From NCBI GenBank assembly GCA_020881085.1, contig JAJIYR010000165.1, positions 1 to 12,182 on the forward strand: a stretch of DNA of 12,182 nucleotides. The letters are read 5' to 3'. Positions 1 through 8,187 of the stretch are shown one piece after another. A model generated the notes under the pieces. The model worked only from the letters and a program-made list of their open reading frames with translations. It ran no database searches and had not been told where the DNA came from. Position numbers and translations under genes: made by a program. The DNA comes from Rickettsia endosymbiont of Bryobia graminum. Its GTDB lineage: Bacteria; Pseudomonadota; Alphaproteobacteria; Rickettsiales; Rickettsiaceae. Within the stretch, counting starts at the first letter, position 1. The number at the start of each line of letters is the position of its first letter.

Positions 1-77
1 ATGCGTCCGTCTCGTTCTGTCTTATGACGTTCCTTCAACTTCTCTCTTTGTTCTTCTGTCAATACATTCTTACTCAC
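1..77 (-). pseudogene. IS630-family transposase, N-terminal part (cut by window edge)
   Basis: Read on the minus strand from a GTG at 77, the frame stays open to the window edge for 25 codons and begins MSKNVLTEEQREKLKERH, followed by a KTERDGR segment. A start of the form LTxEQRexLxxxHxxERDxR is characteristic of the N-terminal helix-turn-helix region of IS630-family (Tc1/mariner-like) transposases. The DDE catalytic domain lies outside the window, so it cannot be judged whether the gene is intact. The start could also lie elsewhere; GTG was chosen because it gives the usual MSKN-type beginning. The element bounds the left side of the polysaccharide locus. Family assignment is fairly secure despite the short length. 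Confidence 0.72.
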
Positions 78-82
78 AATGT

Positions 83-184
83 CCTAAACTCTACAATAGC
101 TCTCCTATCTTTGCAACCCTTCATTTACAAACAGTATATAAAACACCAAATGAGCTATGGGAAGAAAATGCACAATTGGCTTAA
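83..184 (+). pseudogene. Possible C-terminal tail of a transposase (degenerate)
   Basis: An open stretch on the plus strand ends at TAA 182-184 with YKTPNELWEENAQLA as its last residues. The YKTPNE motif resembles the end of IS3/IS481-type DDE transposases, where an (R)PHxSLxYKTPxE segment precedes the C-terminus. The expected preceding RPHxSL part is not conserved here (the sequence reads LHLQTV), and no start or upstream body exists between this fragment and the oppositely oriented IS630 start. It is best read as a decayed leftover of an older insertion. The match rests on one short motif, so chance similarity is possible. Confidence 0.3.
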
Positions 185-305
185 TTAATTCTAGAACTTA
201 CCGTGATTGATTATTACCTCTTATTAATTTCCTACTAGAAATACGGAAGAATCACTATATCTTCCTAGGGGCTTATCAAAAAGCAGCTTAAAACTCACAA
301 AATAT
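185..305. other. Gene-free left flank downstream of the operon
   Basis: No coding frame is supported here. The stretch contains a short inverted repeat GGAAGA (245-250) / TCTTCC (260-265) with a 9-nt loop, lying about 40 nt beyond the stop codon of the last operon gene. Neither strand shows a T-run after the hairpin, so it is not a convincing intrinsic terminator. No other terminator was found after the flippase gene. Confidence 0.4.
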
Positions 306-1520
306 TTATGCTTTCTTCTCAAAATATCTTATTGCTAATGCATTAATCAATATACTAAGACCAAATGCTAATACAGCACCATAAATAGTATAAAAAGGAA
401 CTAAAATAAGACTAAATATAATATTGCTTAAGATACATAGTAATCGTACCTTATTATCTAGATTTGGTTTATTGGCAAGGATAAGAATATTATCAATTAA
501 AAGATACCTTGCGGCTAGCATAATACTGACTGTATAAATACAGTATATCCAGAACCCTTCGGTTACAATTAATTGATCTCCTGTTGTATGCCATGCAAAT
601 ATTTTATACATTGCAATAGTGATAAGACCTATTAGATAAACAAAAATAAGTATGTACTTCTTACTATCTATTTTTTTCTCAAAAGGTTTATCTAGAGTAT
701 CAAATAATTGCTCAGAAATATTATTTGAATTTAAATTCTTAAATACTGATACTAAAAGATAGAAACCTGTTCCAAGTGTTGTGGCAAATGAGTATACACC
801 TATTGATGCTTGATTCACGAATAAACTTAGTATAATTATATCTATCTTTGATTCAACAAGTAATCCATTAAATAAAGTATATTTACCAAATGAAATATGA
901 GATTTTCCCCAATGATATACACCATGCCAAGATGGCATGGTTCTAAAATAAGGTATATGAGTTAAAATAAGAAATAAAAATATGATGCTTTCTGAAAAAG
1001 TAAGTGTTGATGATATTGTATATAATGGTAAATTAAAATGATAATGGAGTAGGACACCAATAATTGTAAGTAATACTCTTATGCCATTTGCAATTGCAAA
1101 TAAATGATATCTACCTTGAGCATTTAAGGTAGATATCATTACCTTATTTAAGGATACAAGTATAAGAGATGGTATAATAAAATAAAGCGATTTATTTAAA
1201 ATTGCCAAAATATAATGTAGTATAAGTATTAAGATTGATGATGAAATAGTTGAGATTACTAATACTGTAAAAAACGCAGACACAAAAATAGTTTGCTTAT
1301 GATCAGAAACGGCTAAATTGGAAAGTACAGAAAAATGGATTCCAAATGTCGTTATCTGAGATAGAATAAAAAAAATAGCAGCTATCTGATAGAATAATCC
1401 TAGAACTTCATTATTATATAATCTAATTATTAATATATTAATAGCAACACCACTGATGCCACTAATTAAAAAAGCTAATAAATTAGTAACCAAATGATTC
1501 TTTTTAATATAATATTTCAT
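306..1520 (-). CDS. Wzx-type polysaccharide flippase (MOP/PST superfamily)
   Basis: A 404-residue, very hydrophobic protein with about 12 predicted membrane segments spread along its whole length, the usual size and layout of O-antigen/capsule repeat-unit flippases. Recognisable features are the N-terminal segment around residues 12-32 (LLAFLISGISGVAINILIIR) that begins the first transmembrane pair, and the mid-protein stretch around residues 210-250 with FGKYTLFNG, KIDIIILSLF and IGVYSFA, typical of the second half of PST-family transporters. The family moves undecaprenyl-diphosphate-linked oligosaccharides across the inner membrane. It is the last gene of the minus-strand operon: its ATG overlaps the end of the PLP-protein gene by 17 nt, with no clear Shine-Dalgarno, suggesting translational coupling. 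The transported glycan cannot be predicted. Flippase assignment is confident; calling it wzx specifically is inference from context. Confidence 0.85.
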   Translation of the reverse strand: MKYYIKKNHLVTNLLAFLISGISGVAINILIIRLYNNEVLGLFYQIAAIFFILSQITTFGIHFSVLSNLAVSDHKQTIFVSAFFTVLVISTISSSILILILHYILAILNKSLYFIIPSLILVSLNKVMISTLNAQGRYHLFAIANGIRVLLTIIGVLLHYHFNLPLYTISSTLTFSESIIFLFLILTHIPYFRTMPSWHGVYHWGKSHISFGKYTLFNGLLVESKIDIIILSLFVNQASIGVYSFATTLGTGFYLLVSVFKNLNSNNISEQLFDTLDKPFEKKIDSKKYILIFVYLIGLITIAMYKIFAWHTTGDQLIVTEGFWIYCIYTVSIMLAARYLLIDNILILANKPNLDNKVRLLCILSNIIFSLILVPFYTIYGAVLAFGLSILINALAIRYFEKKA

Positions 1521-2739
1521 TCATTTCTAAGATAAATTTATCAATAAATTTATTAGCCTCATCTTGTGGATTGGCTAATGCAAATATCCCTTCTCCATAG
1601 GTTAAAGGTAAATTAATTACATATTCTGCATCATTAGAACTATTGATACATTTCTTACCCATAGTTTTATAAGATGATAAATCTGTAATAGAGTAATCTA
1701 CTATTTCTCCTATTTCATACATTGAAGAAAAATCTTTAATAATTTTATATTTAAACTCCTTAGGTATAATTACTGGAAAATGACTCCATGTATTACCAGG
1801 ATTATCATTTGGCAATTTAATAATTATTTTTTTAGAAAGAGATTTTAGCTTATTAAGGTAGATGTTGGCTATATTCTTTCTAACTGCAATTCTATTCTCA
1901 TATTTTGCTAGAGATAATAATCCTATTTCTGCTCCAAAAGGAGACATTTGATATGTATAATCATCAGGCATATCTATACAGTCATCAGTATAATAAGTAG
2001 TGAATTTTGTAAGTAATTTTGTTCTGCACTGTAAAAGATAAGTGATCCTATATAAAATATTACTAAAGGCAAAACATGATACAAAAACATATATTCTAGA
2101 TAAAACTGTGCTAATAAAACTTTGCGGCTTTAAATTAATTATCTCACGTACTTTTTGGGATAGATTTTGATCTTGTAAGGTCAGCATACCGCCTTTAACT
2201 GAATTTATTAATTTAGATATATTCATACCAAATATAGCTCCGTCACCATATTTGGTTACTAGATCTGCGTTTTGATCTTTGCAAAAGAAACTATGGGCAC
2301 AATCTTGTAATATAAAAACTTGTGGGTGATTTAATTTGATATAGTGATATATATTAGATACTTCTTCTGTAATTCCAAAAAGATTAGTAAAAATTACCAT
2401 TACTGTTTGATCATCTATAGTTTGTAAATAATCACTTGGATCAGGCTGGAATGTATTAGTAGTATTATCTAAAAATACCGGTATATTTCCTGATTTAATA
2501 ATAGCATGTGCTACAACGACACATGTATACGAAGGAATAATCACTTTTTTATTTTTTGCTCCTAGAGACTTAAGTAAGAAATATATTCCACTTCTACCAT
2601 AACTAAACGCTATAGCATTAGAATGACCTGACATCATAGCCATTTTATCCTCTAGTATTTTTACAGCATTCTTACGAGATGGTAAAAAAACCTGTATCAG
2701 TTCTTTAAAGGAATAGTTAGGTGAAAATCTAGGGAACAT
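1504..2739 (-). CDS. DegT/DnrJ/EryC1/StrS-family PLP-dependent protein (sugar aminotransferase-like)
   Basis: A 411-residue fold-type I PLP protein. Visible family marks in order: SYGRSG (46-51), the phosphate-binding region near the N-terminus; PSYTC (69-73), the conserved strand-turn; LQDCAHS (144-150), with Asp146 in the position that pairs with the pyridine nitrogen; and FGMNISK (170-176), with Lys176 as the likely Schiff-base lysine, followed by VKGGML. Both key residues are present, so the protein is probably catalytic. The family usually transaminates nucleotide-linked keto sugars with glutamate, giving amino sugars for O-antigens and capsules. This copy is rather divergent and carries an extra N-terminal stretch (about residues 1-30), so substrate cannot be named. 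Its ATG overlaps the 500-residue gene by 11 nt. Sugar aminotransferase is the best guess; a different PLP role is possible. Confidence 0.75.
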   Translation of the reverse strand: MFPRFSPNYSFKELIQVFLPSRKNAVKILEDKMAMMSGHSNAIAFSYGRSGIYFLLKSLGAKNKKVIIPSYTCVVVAHAIIKSGNIPVFLDNTTNTFQPDPSDYLQTIDDQTVMVIFTNLFGITEEVSNIYHYIKLNHPQVFILQDCAHSFFCKDQNADLVTKYGDGAIFGMNISKLINSVKGGMLTLQDQNLSQKVREIINLKPQSFISTVLSRIYVFVSCFAFSNILYRITYLLQCRTKLLTKFTTYYTDDCIDMPDDYTYQMSPFGAEIGLLSLAKYENRIAVRKNIANIYLNKLKSLSKKIIIKLPNDNPGNTWSHFPVIIPKEFKYKIIKDFSSMYEIGEIVDYSITDLSSYKTMGKKCINSSNDAEYVINLPLTYGEGIFALANPQDEANKFIDKFILEMNEILY

Positions 2740-4231
2740 AATTTAAACTAAATTGATTAGCTGAGGCCATATGTCCATGAAAACTGCATTTAGCAATCTT
2801 CCATCCTACAGGGTTATTAATATTGATTTTAAACATTCCTTCTTTTAAATTTAGCTCTATATCAATTTCAGAAGTAAAGACTCTATCTGAGCTCATTATT
2901 AGTTTGACTAATAAAACTTTAAACAATCTTTGTAGCAATGGAACTCTATAAATTAATCTAGATATCAATCTTATAATGGAGCTTTTAAATGGTGTGTTTA
3001 TAGGATGTTTGCGTAAATGATATTGATAAGTAAATTTAAGAAATTGATCTTTAAATATAATGTTTTTTATAGGTAAACCTTGAGTAGTATATTTATCATT
3101 ATAAAATGATGTAATAGTATGATCTACCCAGTGATTATTTTCAAATTTTAACAGTTTAATGCAGCCTGTATTAAATGATATAATAGTAGATACAGAATCA
3201 TAATTTACCAATATAAAACCAGCATCTTTGAGATATTCAAAACTACTAGTACTTATAGGTTGTTCTTGCTTCTCTGAGATTGGTAATTTTTTCAAAAAGT
3301 AAGACCAAGAATTAAAAACTGGTACAAAATTATTTGCATCAATATTAACTGGATTTATGTATCCTAGAAATTTAGAATGTTTAAATAAAAACCAACTTGT
3401 TAAATTGTAATCATTATCAGATAATATACAACTAGGATAAAAAATGGCCGTTCCTCTTGCTCCAACTTCACCAGCAAAATCACCATTTTTATATGCAAAT
3501 TTACTGATAAAATTTAATGATTTTAATAAATACTTCTGGTAATTCTTTAAATTTAATATGTCAATTGCTACATTGCAATAATGCATTAATAATGTTTGAT
3601 ATCCTGGGTCAGCTCCATGATATTCAGTAAACCATCCCTCTAACTGATGTTGAGTGTCAAAGAATTGATCTATTCTACTAAAATCTAAAGGTTGATCTAA
3701 CACTTTAGATGCAAGTAAAATAGAAAATTCTATTGTTGCAATATGATTTGATATTTTACCATGTGTTTCTGTATTATTCTCTAAGTAAGACAATGCTTTT
3801 TTCAATAATTCTGTAAGGTGCTTTAAAGCGACATCAGAAAAATAATGTTTATATTGTAAGTAACTATATGATAAATTAAATACTACTAAAGCTGTTACGC
3901 ATAATGAGCTTTCATATGGATATGCTTCTTCATAAGAACCATTGCTTCTTTGAATATTATGAGATCCTATTATGCATGCTTCAACAATATAAGATATTTG
4001 TTCTTCATCAATATCTAATAAATTTTTAGCATCAAGAAATCCTGCTAACCCACCTTGCCATGTACCATTATTAAAATCTTTAGTTTTCCAGGCCCAATAT
4101 TCTCTATCTGCACAGCCATAAAACTTAGATGTATTATCCATATTGATAGATTGTAACCATCTTTTTAAGCTTTCTGTGACTATTATTTGTATATAAGCTA
4201 ATCTAGCATGCATAAAAATTATATATTTCAT
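2729..4231 (-). CDS. Uncharacterised polysaccharide-locus protein, probable alpha/alpha-barrel
   Basis: A 500-residue protein I cannot assign to a named enzyme. The first two thirds are helical with aromatic and acidic motifs: CADREYWAWKTKDF (40-53), EEAYPYESSL (101-110), EGWFTEYHGADPGYQT (198-213) and EVGARGTAIFYP (255-266). Such spaced helices with Trp/Tyr/Asp clusters recall alpha/alpha-toroid folds (heparinase-like lyases, glucuronyl epimerases, prenyltransferase-repeat proteins). The C-terminal part (about 330-500) looks beta-rich, with a basic hydrophobic helix pair around 415-446. No signal peptide is convincing. A role in modifying or cleaving the glycan is inferred only from context. 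The start is uncertain: ATG 4231 overlaps the deacetylase gene by 29 nt, Met7 (4213) would overlap by 11 nt, matching its neighbours, and Met31 (4141) begins just before the conserved part. None has a clear Shine-Dalgarno. Confidence 0.7.
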   Translation of the reverse strand: MKYIIFMHARLAYIQIIVTESLKRWLQSINMDNTSKFYGCADREYWAWKTKDFNNGTWQGGLAGFLDAKNLLDIDEEQISYIVEACIIGSHNIQRSNGSYEEAYPYESSLCVTALVVFNLSYSYLQYKHYFSDVALKHLTELLKKALSYLENNTETHGKISNHIATIEFSILLASKVLDQPLDFSRIDQFFDTQHQLEGWFTEYHGADPGYQTLLMHYCNVAIDILNLKNYQKYLLKSLNFISKFAYKNGDFAGEVGARGTAIFYPSCILSDNDYNLTSWFLFKHSKFLGYINPVNIDANNFVPVFNSWSYFLKKLPISEKQEQPISTSSFEYLKDAGFILVNYDSVSTIISFNTGCIKLLKFENNHWVDHTITSFYNDKYTTQGLPIKNIIFKDQFLKFTYQYHLRKHPINTPFKSSIIRLISRLIYRVPLLQRLFKVLLVKLIMSSDRVFTSEIDIELNLKEGMFKININNPVGWKIAKCSFHGHMASANQFSLNYVP

Positions 4232-5312
4232 CCATATTTAAGAACTGAAAATTTAAAAATTCTAGTCGGGACAAAACCCCCTCATAAATCCCTGACCAAC
4301 CATAATCTTCATGTGCTGCTCTATCATGCCAATTAATACTAACACATCCTTTTAAATTATGAACAATTTCTAACATCTCTATTGCTAGATTTAACGATTG
4401 AATCTTATCTAGTTTTAAATCTAAAAGTGCACCATCCATTAAAATCATAGGCATAACCCAGATATATTCTTGATTATCTAATAATAATTGAAAAGGTCTT
4501 GCCATACCACCACGGAAACCACAATTACCATTCCATCCAATACTACTATCCATTAATATATTATTTTGCTTTAAATAGCTAAATGAATTTCGAAGTGGTA
4601 AATTAAGCCAATGTTGTCTAGAAAATCTTATTTGCTGAGAAAGTTGGTTAGATAATATAATTCTTTCTTCGTTGAAAAAATGTTCAGATATTGAAAAAAA
4701 ACTACCATGTATTCCTACAGTTGGTTTAAATTCAGATATTAATGCCAATAAATTTTTAAATAATGGATGATTGTGATTATAAGTTGGATCTATAATCATC
4801 TGTTTTAACATAGTAAGTATGTTCTTAGATCTTCTAGGCATTGCTATAAATAAAGTAGACGCTCCTATTGATCTTTTTGAGTATTTTGCATCAAGAGATA
4901 GTAATGAGCTAATTGAAGTTATAAATTCATAATTTTTACTAAAAGATCTAAATTTACGCTCACTAATTAATGATTTGATAGTTAAGGCTATGCTACCAGA
5001 TAAATTATCAATATCATGTGATAAGCAAATACTTGGAGATGCCAGCCTCTCAATAAAAGGAACTTTTAGTTCATTTAACAATTCATCAATTAAATATTCA
5101 GTATATGGAGTTCTATATATATCATAAATTGGATATCCGTTTTTACTATCAAATATATCATGATAAAATTTATTATACCAATTTATCAATATATTATAAT
5201 ATTTAGGATCATTTAATATATTTTTCAATTCATCTGCCTTAATATTTAATGTATATCGTGCTGAGATACATAATAATAATTGATCGATTATAGCAGATTG
5301 ATGATTTAGCAT
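4203..5312 (-). CDS. NodB/CE4-like polysaccharide deacetylase
   Basis: A 369-residue protein with the marks of polysaccharide deacetylases found in capsule and exopolysaccharide loci. SHDID (98-102) corresponds to the TxDD motif, with Asp100 and Asp102 as candidate base and metal ligand. VGIHGS (199-204) corresponds to the metal-binding His motif. SRQHWL (231-236), DSSIGW and GFRGG (266-270) follow in the usual order, and INWHD (326-330) supplies a late His. About 95 residues precede the catalytic domain, an N-terminal extension common in this subgroup. The classical HxxxH is incomplete: the residue four after His202 is Phe206. There is no signal peptide, so it probably acts in the cytoplasm on a lipid-linked or nucleotide-linked N-acetyl sugar. 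It starts 1 nt after the amidotransferase stop codon. Fold assignment is good; the substrate is unknown. Confidence 0.8.
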   Translation of the reverse strand: MLNHQSAIIDQLLLCISARYTLNIKADELKNILNDPKYYNILINWYNKFYHDIFDSKNGYPIYDIYRTPYTEYLIDELLNELKVPFIERLASPSICLSHDIDNLSGSIALTIKSLISERKFRSFSKNYEFITSISSLLSLDAKYSKRSIGASTLFIAMPRRSKNILTMLKQMIIDPTYNHNHPLFKNLLALISEFKPTVGIHGSFFSISEHFFNEERIILSNQLSQQIRFSRQHWLNLPLRNSFSYLKQNNILMDSSIGWNGNCGFRGGMARPFQLLLDNQEYIWVMPMILMDGALLDLKLDKIQSLNLAIEMLEIVHNLKGCVSINWHDRAAHEDYGWSGIYEGVLSRLEFLNFQFLNMDEIYNFYAC

Positions 5313-5313
5313 A

Positions 5314-7161
5314 TTATATACTACTTATTGGAATCTGTCTTAACCATGCTTCAATACAAAGTAACATCCATATTTGATGAGCTTGTTTTTCTTCAACAGG
5401 TTGTGGTATAGGCATTCTACCATAAGAATTTAGTAACTTCTCCACTAAAGATTTATTAAATAATCTATTGAATAATTCATTATTACTATTTAATAAATGA
5501 TCTTTGATATAAGAATTCAACTCTTTTTTAAACCATAGTCGTAGAGGAGTAGGAAAACCACGTTTTGGTGCATTTAATACTTCGTCTGGTAATAAATTAT
5601 GTTTATTAATTGCTTGTTTTAGCATTCCTTTAAGATTTGCACCTTGTAATAAATTATCAGCTGAAAATACAGAAATACTACTTATTAATTTTTGTGACCA
5701 TAAAGGAAAACGTGTTTCTATACTAAAATGCATTGAAATTCTATCTTCTACGGCCATTAATCCCGGTATATATACTTTCTTATAATAATCAAGAAGTTGA
5801 TTACTATATTTAGATTGATTATTTGCAAAAAATGATCTTGTATGTTTTGTTTTTTGGTCATATAGGAGTTTGCTACTTCCTATATTTGGAGGAAATTCAA
5901 AGTTAGTTTTAGTACATTTATTAATTAATTGGTATAGTAAAAAAATCCACTCATTAAAGGAGAAGTTTTTTAAATTGATAAATGCCTTAATACTACAAAT
6001 GTTATCTAAAAAATTTGCAGCTTTCATCATAGGATATCCAGCAAATAATTCGTCTCCACCATTACCAGATAAGATTACTTTTCTATGTTTTGATACTTCC
6101 TTAGCAACAATAAATTGTGAAAATGTACCCATCCCCATCCGTGGTTCTTCTAATGCGAGTATTAGTTCATCAAAATATTGTATAAAGTGATCAGGAGTTA
6201 TTTCTACTTCTATTAACTTAATACCGGCATTCCGTGCTACTATTTTTGCAATAGCTCTTTCATCATACCATGGATTAGTAGAATAATATCCTATAAACCC
6301 TAGTATATTAGTATTTATACGGGCAGCTAAAGTTGTCACTAAACTACTATCTATACCACCAGAAAGGTAAGATGCGATATTTACATCACTCAACATATGC
6401 TGAGCTATAGAATCATTAATATTCTCAATTATATAATCTGCAGGATTAGTTGTTTTATCTTTAGGTTCTTTTCTTAAGTTAACAAAGGTAAATTTTTCGG
6501 ATTCAATTTTTAATTTATTATTATGTATAGTGCATTTCAAAATTGATCCTGCCTTTAATACTTGTATTTCTTGAATTAATGAAGCATCTGGCTCCCAATT
6601 TTCATAATCCAGATAAGTATTAAAAATATCCAAATTAATATGCATTTTGCTTAACTGCGCAAGTGATACTAGTGCTTTAATCTCAGACGCAAAATATATT
6701 ATATCATTTGCTATAATATAATATATTGGCTTGATATGTAGTTCATCCCTTACAAGTAATAAACTATTATCTGAATGTTTATAAAATGCTATCGCAAACA
6801 TCCCATTCATTTTATTTAAATGCTCTGTCCCATAATTTTGGATTAATTTAAGAATTGTTTCAGTATCTGATTCTCCTGCAAAAGATGTATTTGGAAGATA
6901 ATATTGTCTTATATAGTGATGATTATATATTTCACCATTATATATTATAACATCCTGATTATTGATCATTGGTTGATCTCCGTTTTCTGAAAGATCAAGT
7001 ATCGCTAATCTAGTATGCCCTAAAACGCATGTACTATTATTGGACCAAGTCGCTTGTTTATCTGGTCCTCTATGTTTTAATAAATTTATTACATTATCTA
7101 ATCTATTAGATAGGGCTTCTATATTACCAATAGATGTAAAAGCCCCTAAAATTCCACACAT
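5314..7161 (-). CDS. AsnB-like glutamine amidotransferase (asparagine synthase family)
   Basis: A 615-residue two-domain enzyme. The N-terminal class II glutaminase domain starts with catalytic Cys2 (MCGILGAF) and shows LKHRGPD (28-34), LGHTRLAILDLS (48-59), YNGEIYN (74-80) and ESDTE (97-101). The synthetase domain carries the ATP-binding P-loop SGGIDSS (267-273), LSGNGGDELFAGYP (365-378) and, further on, SIETRFPL. All key residues for glutamine hydrolysis and substrate adenylation look intact. In surface-polysaccharide loci such enzymes (for example the WbpS type in Pseudomonas O-antigen clusters) are thought to amidate uronic acids rather than make asparagine, and the tight operon position favours this; true asparagine synthase cannot be excluded. 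The usual RDRxGxKP motif reads RDELHIKP (138-145), an unusual variant. A TAAGG 6 nt before the ATG is a usable ribosome-binding site, and the gap to the preceding gene is 1 nt. Confidence 0.9.
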   Translation of the reverse strand: MCGILGAFTSIGNIEALSNRLDNVINLLKHRGPDKQATWSNNSTCVLGHTRLAILDLSENGDQPMINNQDVIIYNGEIYNHHYIRQYYLPNTSFAGESDTETILKLIQNYGTEHLNKMNGMFAIAFYKHSDNSLLLVRDELHIKPIYYIIANDIIYFASEIKALVSLAQLSKMHINLDIFNTYLDYENWEPDASLIQEIQVLKAGSILKCTIHNNKLKIESEKFTFVNLRKEPKDKTTNPADYIIENINDSIAQHMLSDVNIASYLSGGIDSSLVTTLAARINTNILGFIGYYSTNPWYDERAIAKIVARNAGIKLIEVEITPDHFIQYFDELILALEEPRMGMGTFSQFIVAKEVSKHRKVILSGNGGDELFAGYPMMKAANFLDNICSIKAFINLKNFSFNEWIFLLYQLINKCTKTNFEFPPNIGSSKLLYDQKTKHTRSFFANNQSKYSNQLLDYYKKVYIPGLMAVEDRISMHFSIETRFPLWSQKLISSISVFSADNLLQGANLKGMLKQAINKHNLLPDEVLNAPKRGFPTPLRLWFKKELNSYIKDHLLNSNNELFNRLFNKSLVEKLLNSYGRMPIPQPVEEKQAHQIWMLLCIEAWLRQIPISSI

Positions 7162-7162
7162 A

Positions 7163-8182
7163 CTATACCTTATCGTTCTTCTTTTCTAATAAAATTAATA
7201 GATGTTTCATTACTTGTTCATGGTTAGATTTTGATACATATAATAATATTAACATGCAGAATGTAATGAACCCTAAAATGGAGGAACCTAGGGCGATATA
7301 AAAACTATGTGGTGATTGTGTAAAACTATAATTAATAGCTTTCCATAATGCTAAAGATACAGAAGAATTATCAGTAAAATCTAAATGTTTATATATTTGA
7401 GAGAAAATAATTAAAAATTCATAAGCCCCCAACGTTAATAATAATAAGGTCAAAAAGATAAATACTTTTGTAGGTTTAATTGTTATTGCATATAGTAGGT
7501 GTTTTTCTCCGGAATTAACAAATTTAAAATTAGTTTTATGACTTAGTTCTCTCTTTGAATTTTTCCATATTAATCTTCCTGGTATTTCTTTGACATTGCT
7601 CTGATAAAGGGAGAGTTTATATAATATCTCTAAATGTAGCTCCTTACCATCTTCTAACAAGGGGATTTTTCTTATTAAATCTCCCTTATATCCTCGTACT
7701 ACACAAGTCACAGTTGAGATTTTATTATCAAAGAAATCAGATAACAACCAATTGGCAATCCTTGATACTAATAATCTTTTAATAGGCACATTTTTTATTA
7801 TGCCATTTTTCATATATGGACTAACGATCACAGCATCTATTTTTTTATCCTGCTCAAATTGCTGCATTATTTCCTCAATATGTTCAACATCATAACTTAA
7901 ATCAGCATCTAATGTTATGACGAACTCACCCTTAGAGGAGAGAGTGCCTGTTTTAATTGCTTTGCCACGGCCTTGATTATACGGCAAATTAATAACTTTA
8001 AGATTAGCATTCTCTATTTTTGCTAATTGAGCCAGAGTATTATCAGTACTACCATCGTTAATAATTAATAATTCATAGTCTACATTTGATAAGCGATTAG
8101 ACATATAGTCAATTATTGCACTTACTGTTGAATTAATAATAATTTCTTCATTAAAACATGGAATAATTATTGAGAGCTTCAT
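7163..8182 (-). CDS. GT2 glycosyltransferase, polyprenyl-phosphate-sugar synthase type
   Basis: A 339-residue family 2 glycosyltransferase. The GT-A domain begins at residue 1 with LSIIIPCFNEE (3-13), then IINDGSTDNT (40-49) for nucleotide binding, NQGRGKAIKTG (69-79), and the metal-binding DAD at 92-94 within LDADLSYD. The layout matches dolichol-phosphate-mannose synthase/GtrB-like enzymes, which transfer a sugar from a nucleotide sugar to polyprenyl phosphate on the cytoplasmic face. Two C-terminal membrane segments (about 239-260 and 295-316) followed by a short charged tail fit that subgroup. Products of such enzymes are donors for GT-C membrane glycosyltransferases, and the immediately upstream gene encodes a protein that could be that partner. 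It starts 5 nt after that gene's stop. Sugar identity is unknown. Confidence 0.87.
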   Translation of the reverse strand: MKLSIIIPCFNEEIIINSTVSAIIDYMSNRLSNVDYELLIINDGSTDNTLAQLAKIENANLKVINLPYNQGRGKAIKTGTLSSKGEFVITLDADLSYDVEHIEEIMQQFEQDKKIDAVIVSPYMKNGIIKNVPIKRLLVSRIANWLLSDFFDNKISTVTCVVRGYKGDLIRKIPLLEDGKELHLEILYKLSLYQSNVKEIPGRLIWKNSKRELSHKTNFKFVNSGEKHLLYAITIKPTKVFIFLTLLLLTLGAYEFLIIFSQIYKHLDFTDNSSVSLALWKAINYSFTQSPHSFYIALGSSILGFITFCMLILLYVSKSNHEQVMKHLLILLEKKNDKV

Positions 8183-8187
8183 ATAGG

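Noticed and set aside
245..265. GGAAGA/TCTTCC inverted repeat as terminator of the operon
   Set aside because: The stem is only 6 bp and no T-run follows on either strand, so it is not called as a terminator.
5870..6190. 106-codon open frame on the plus strand
   Set aside because: It lies wholly inside the amidotransferase gene on the opposite strand, whose motifs are unmistakable; the translated product has no recognisable features.
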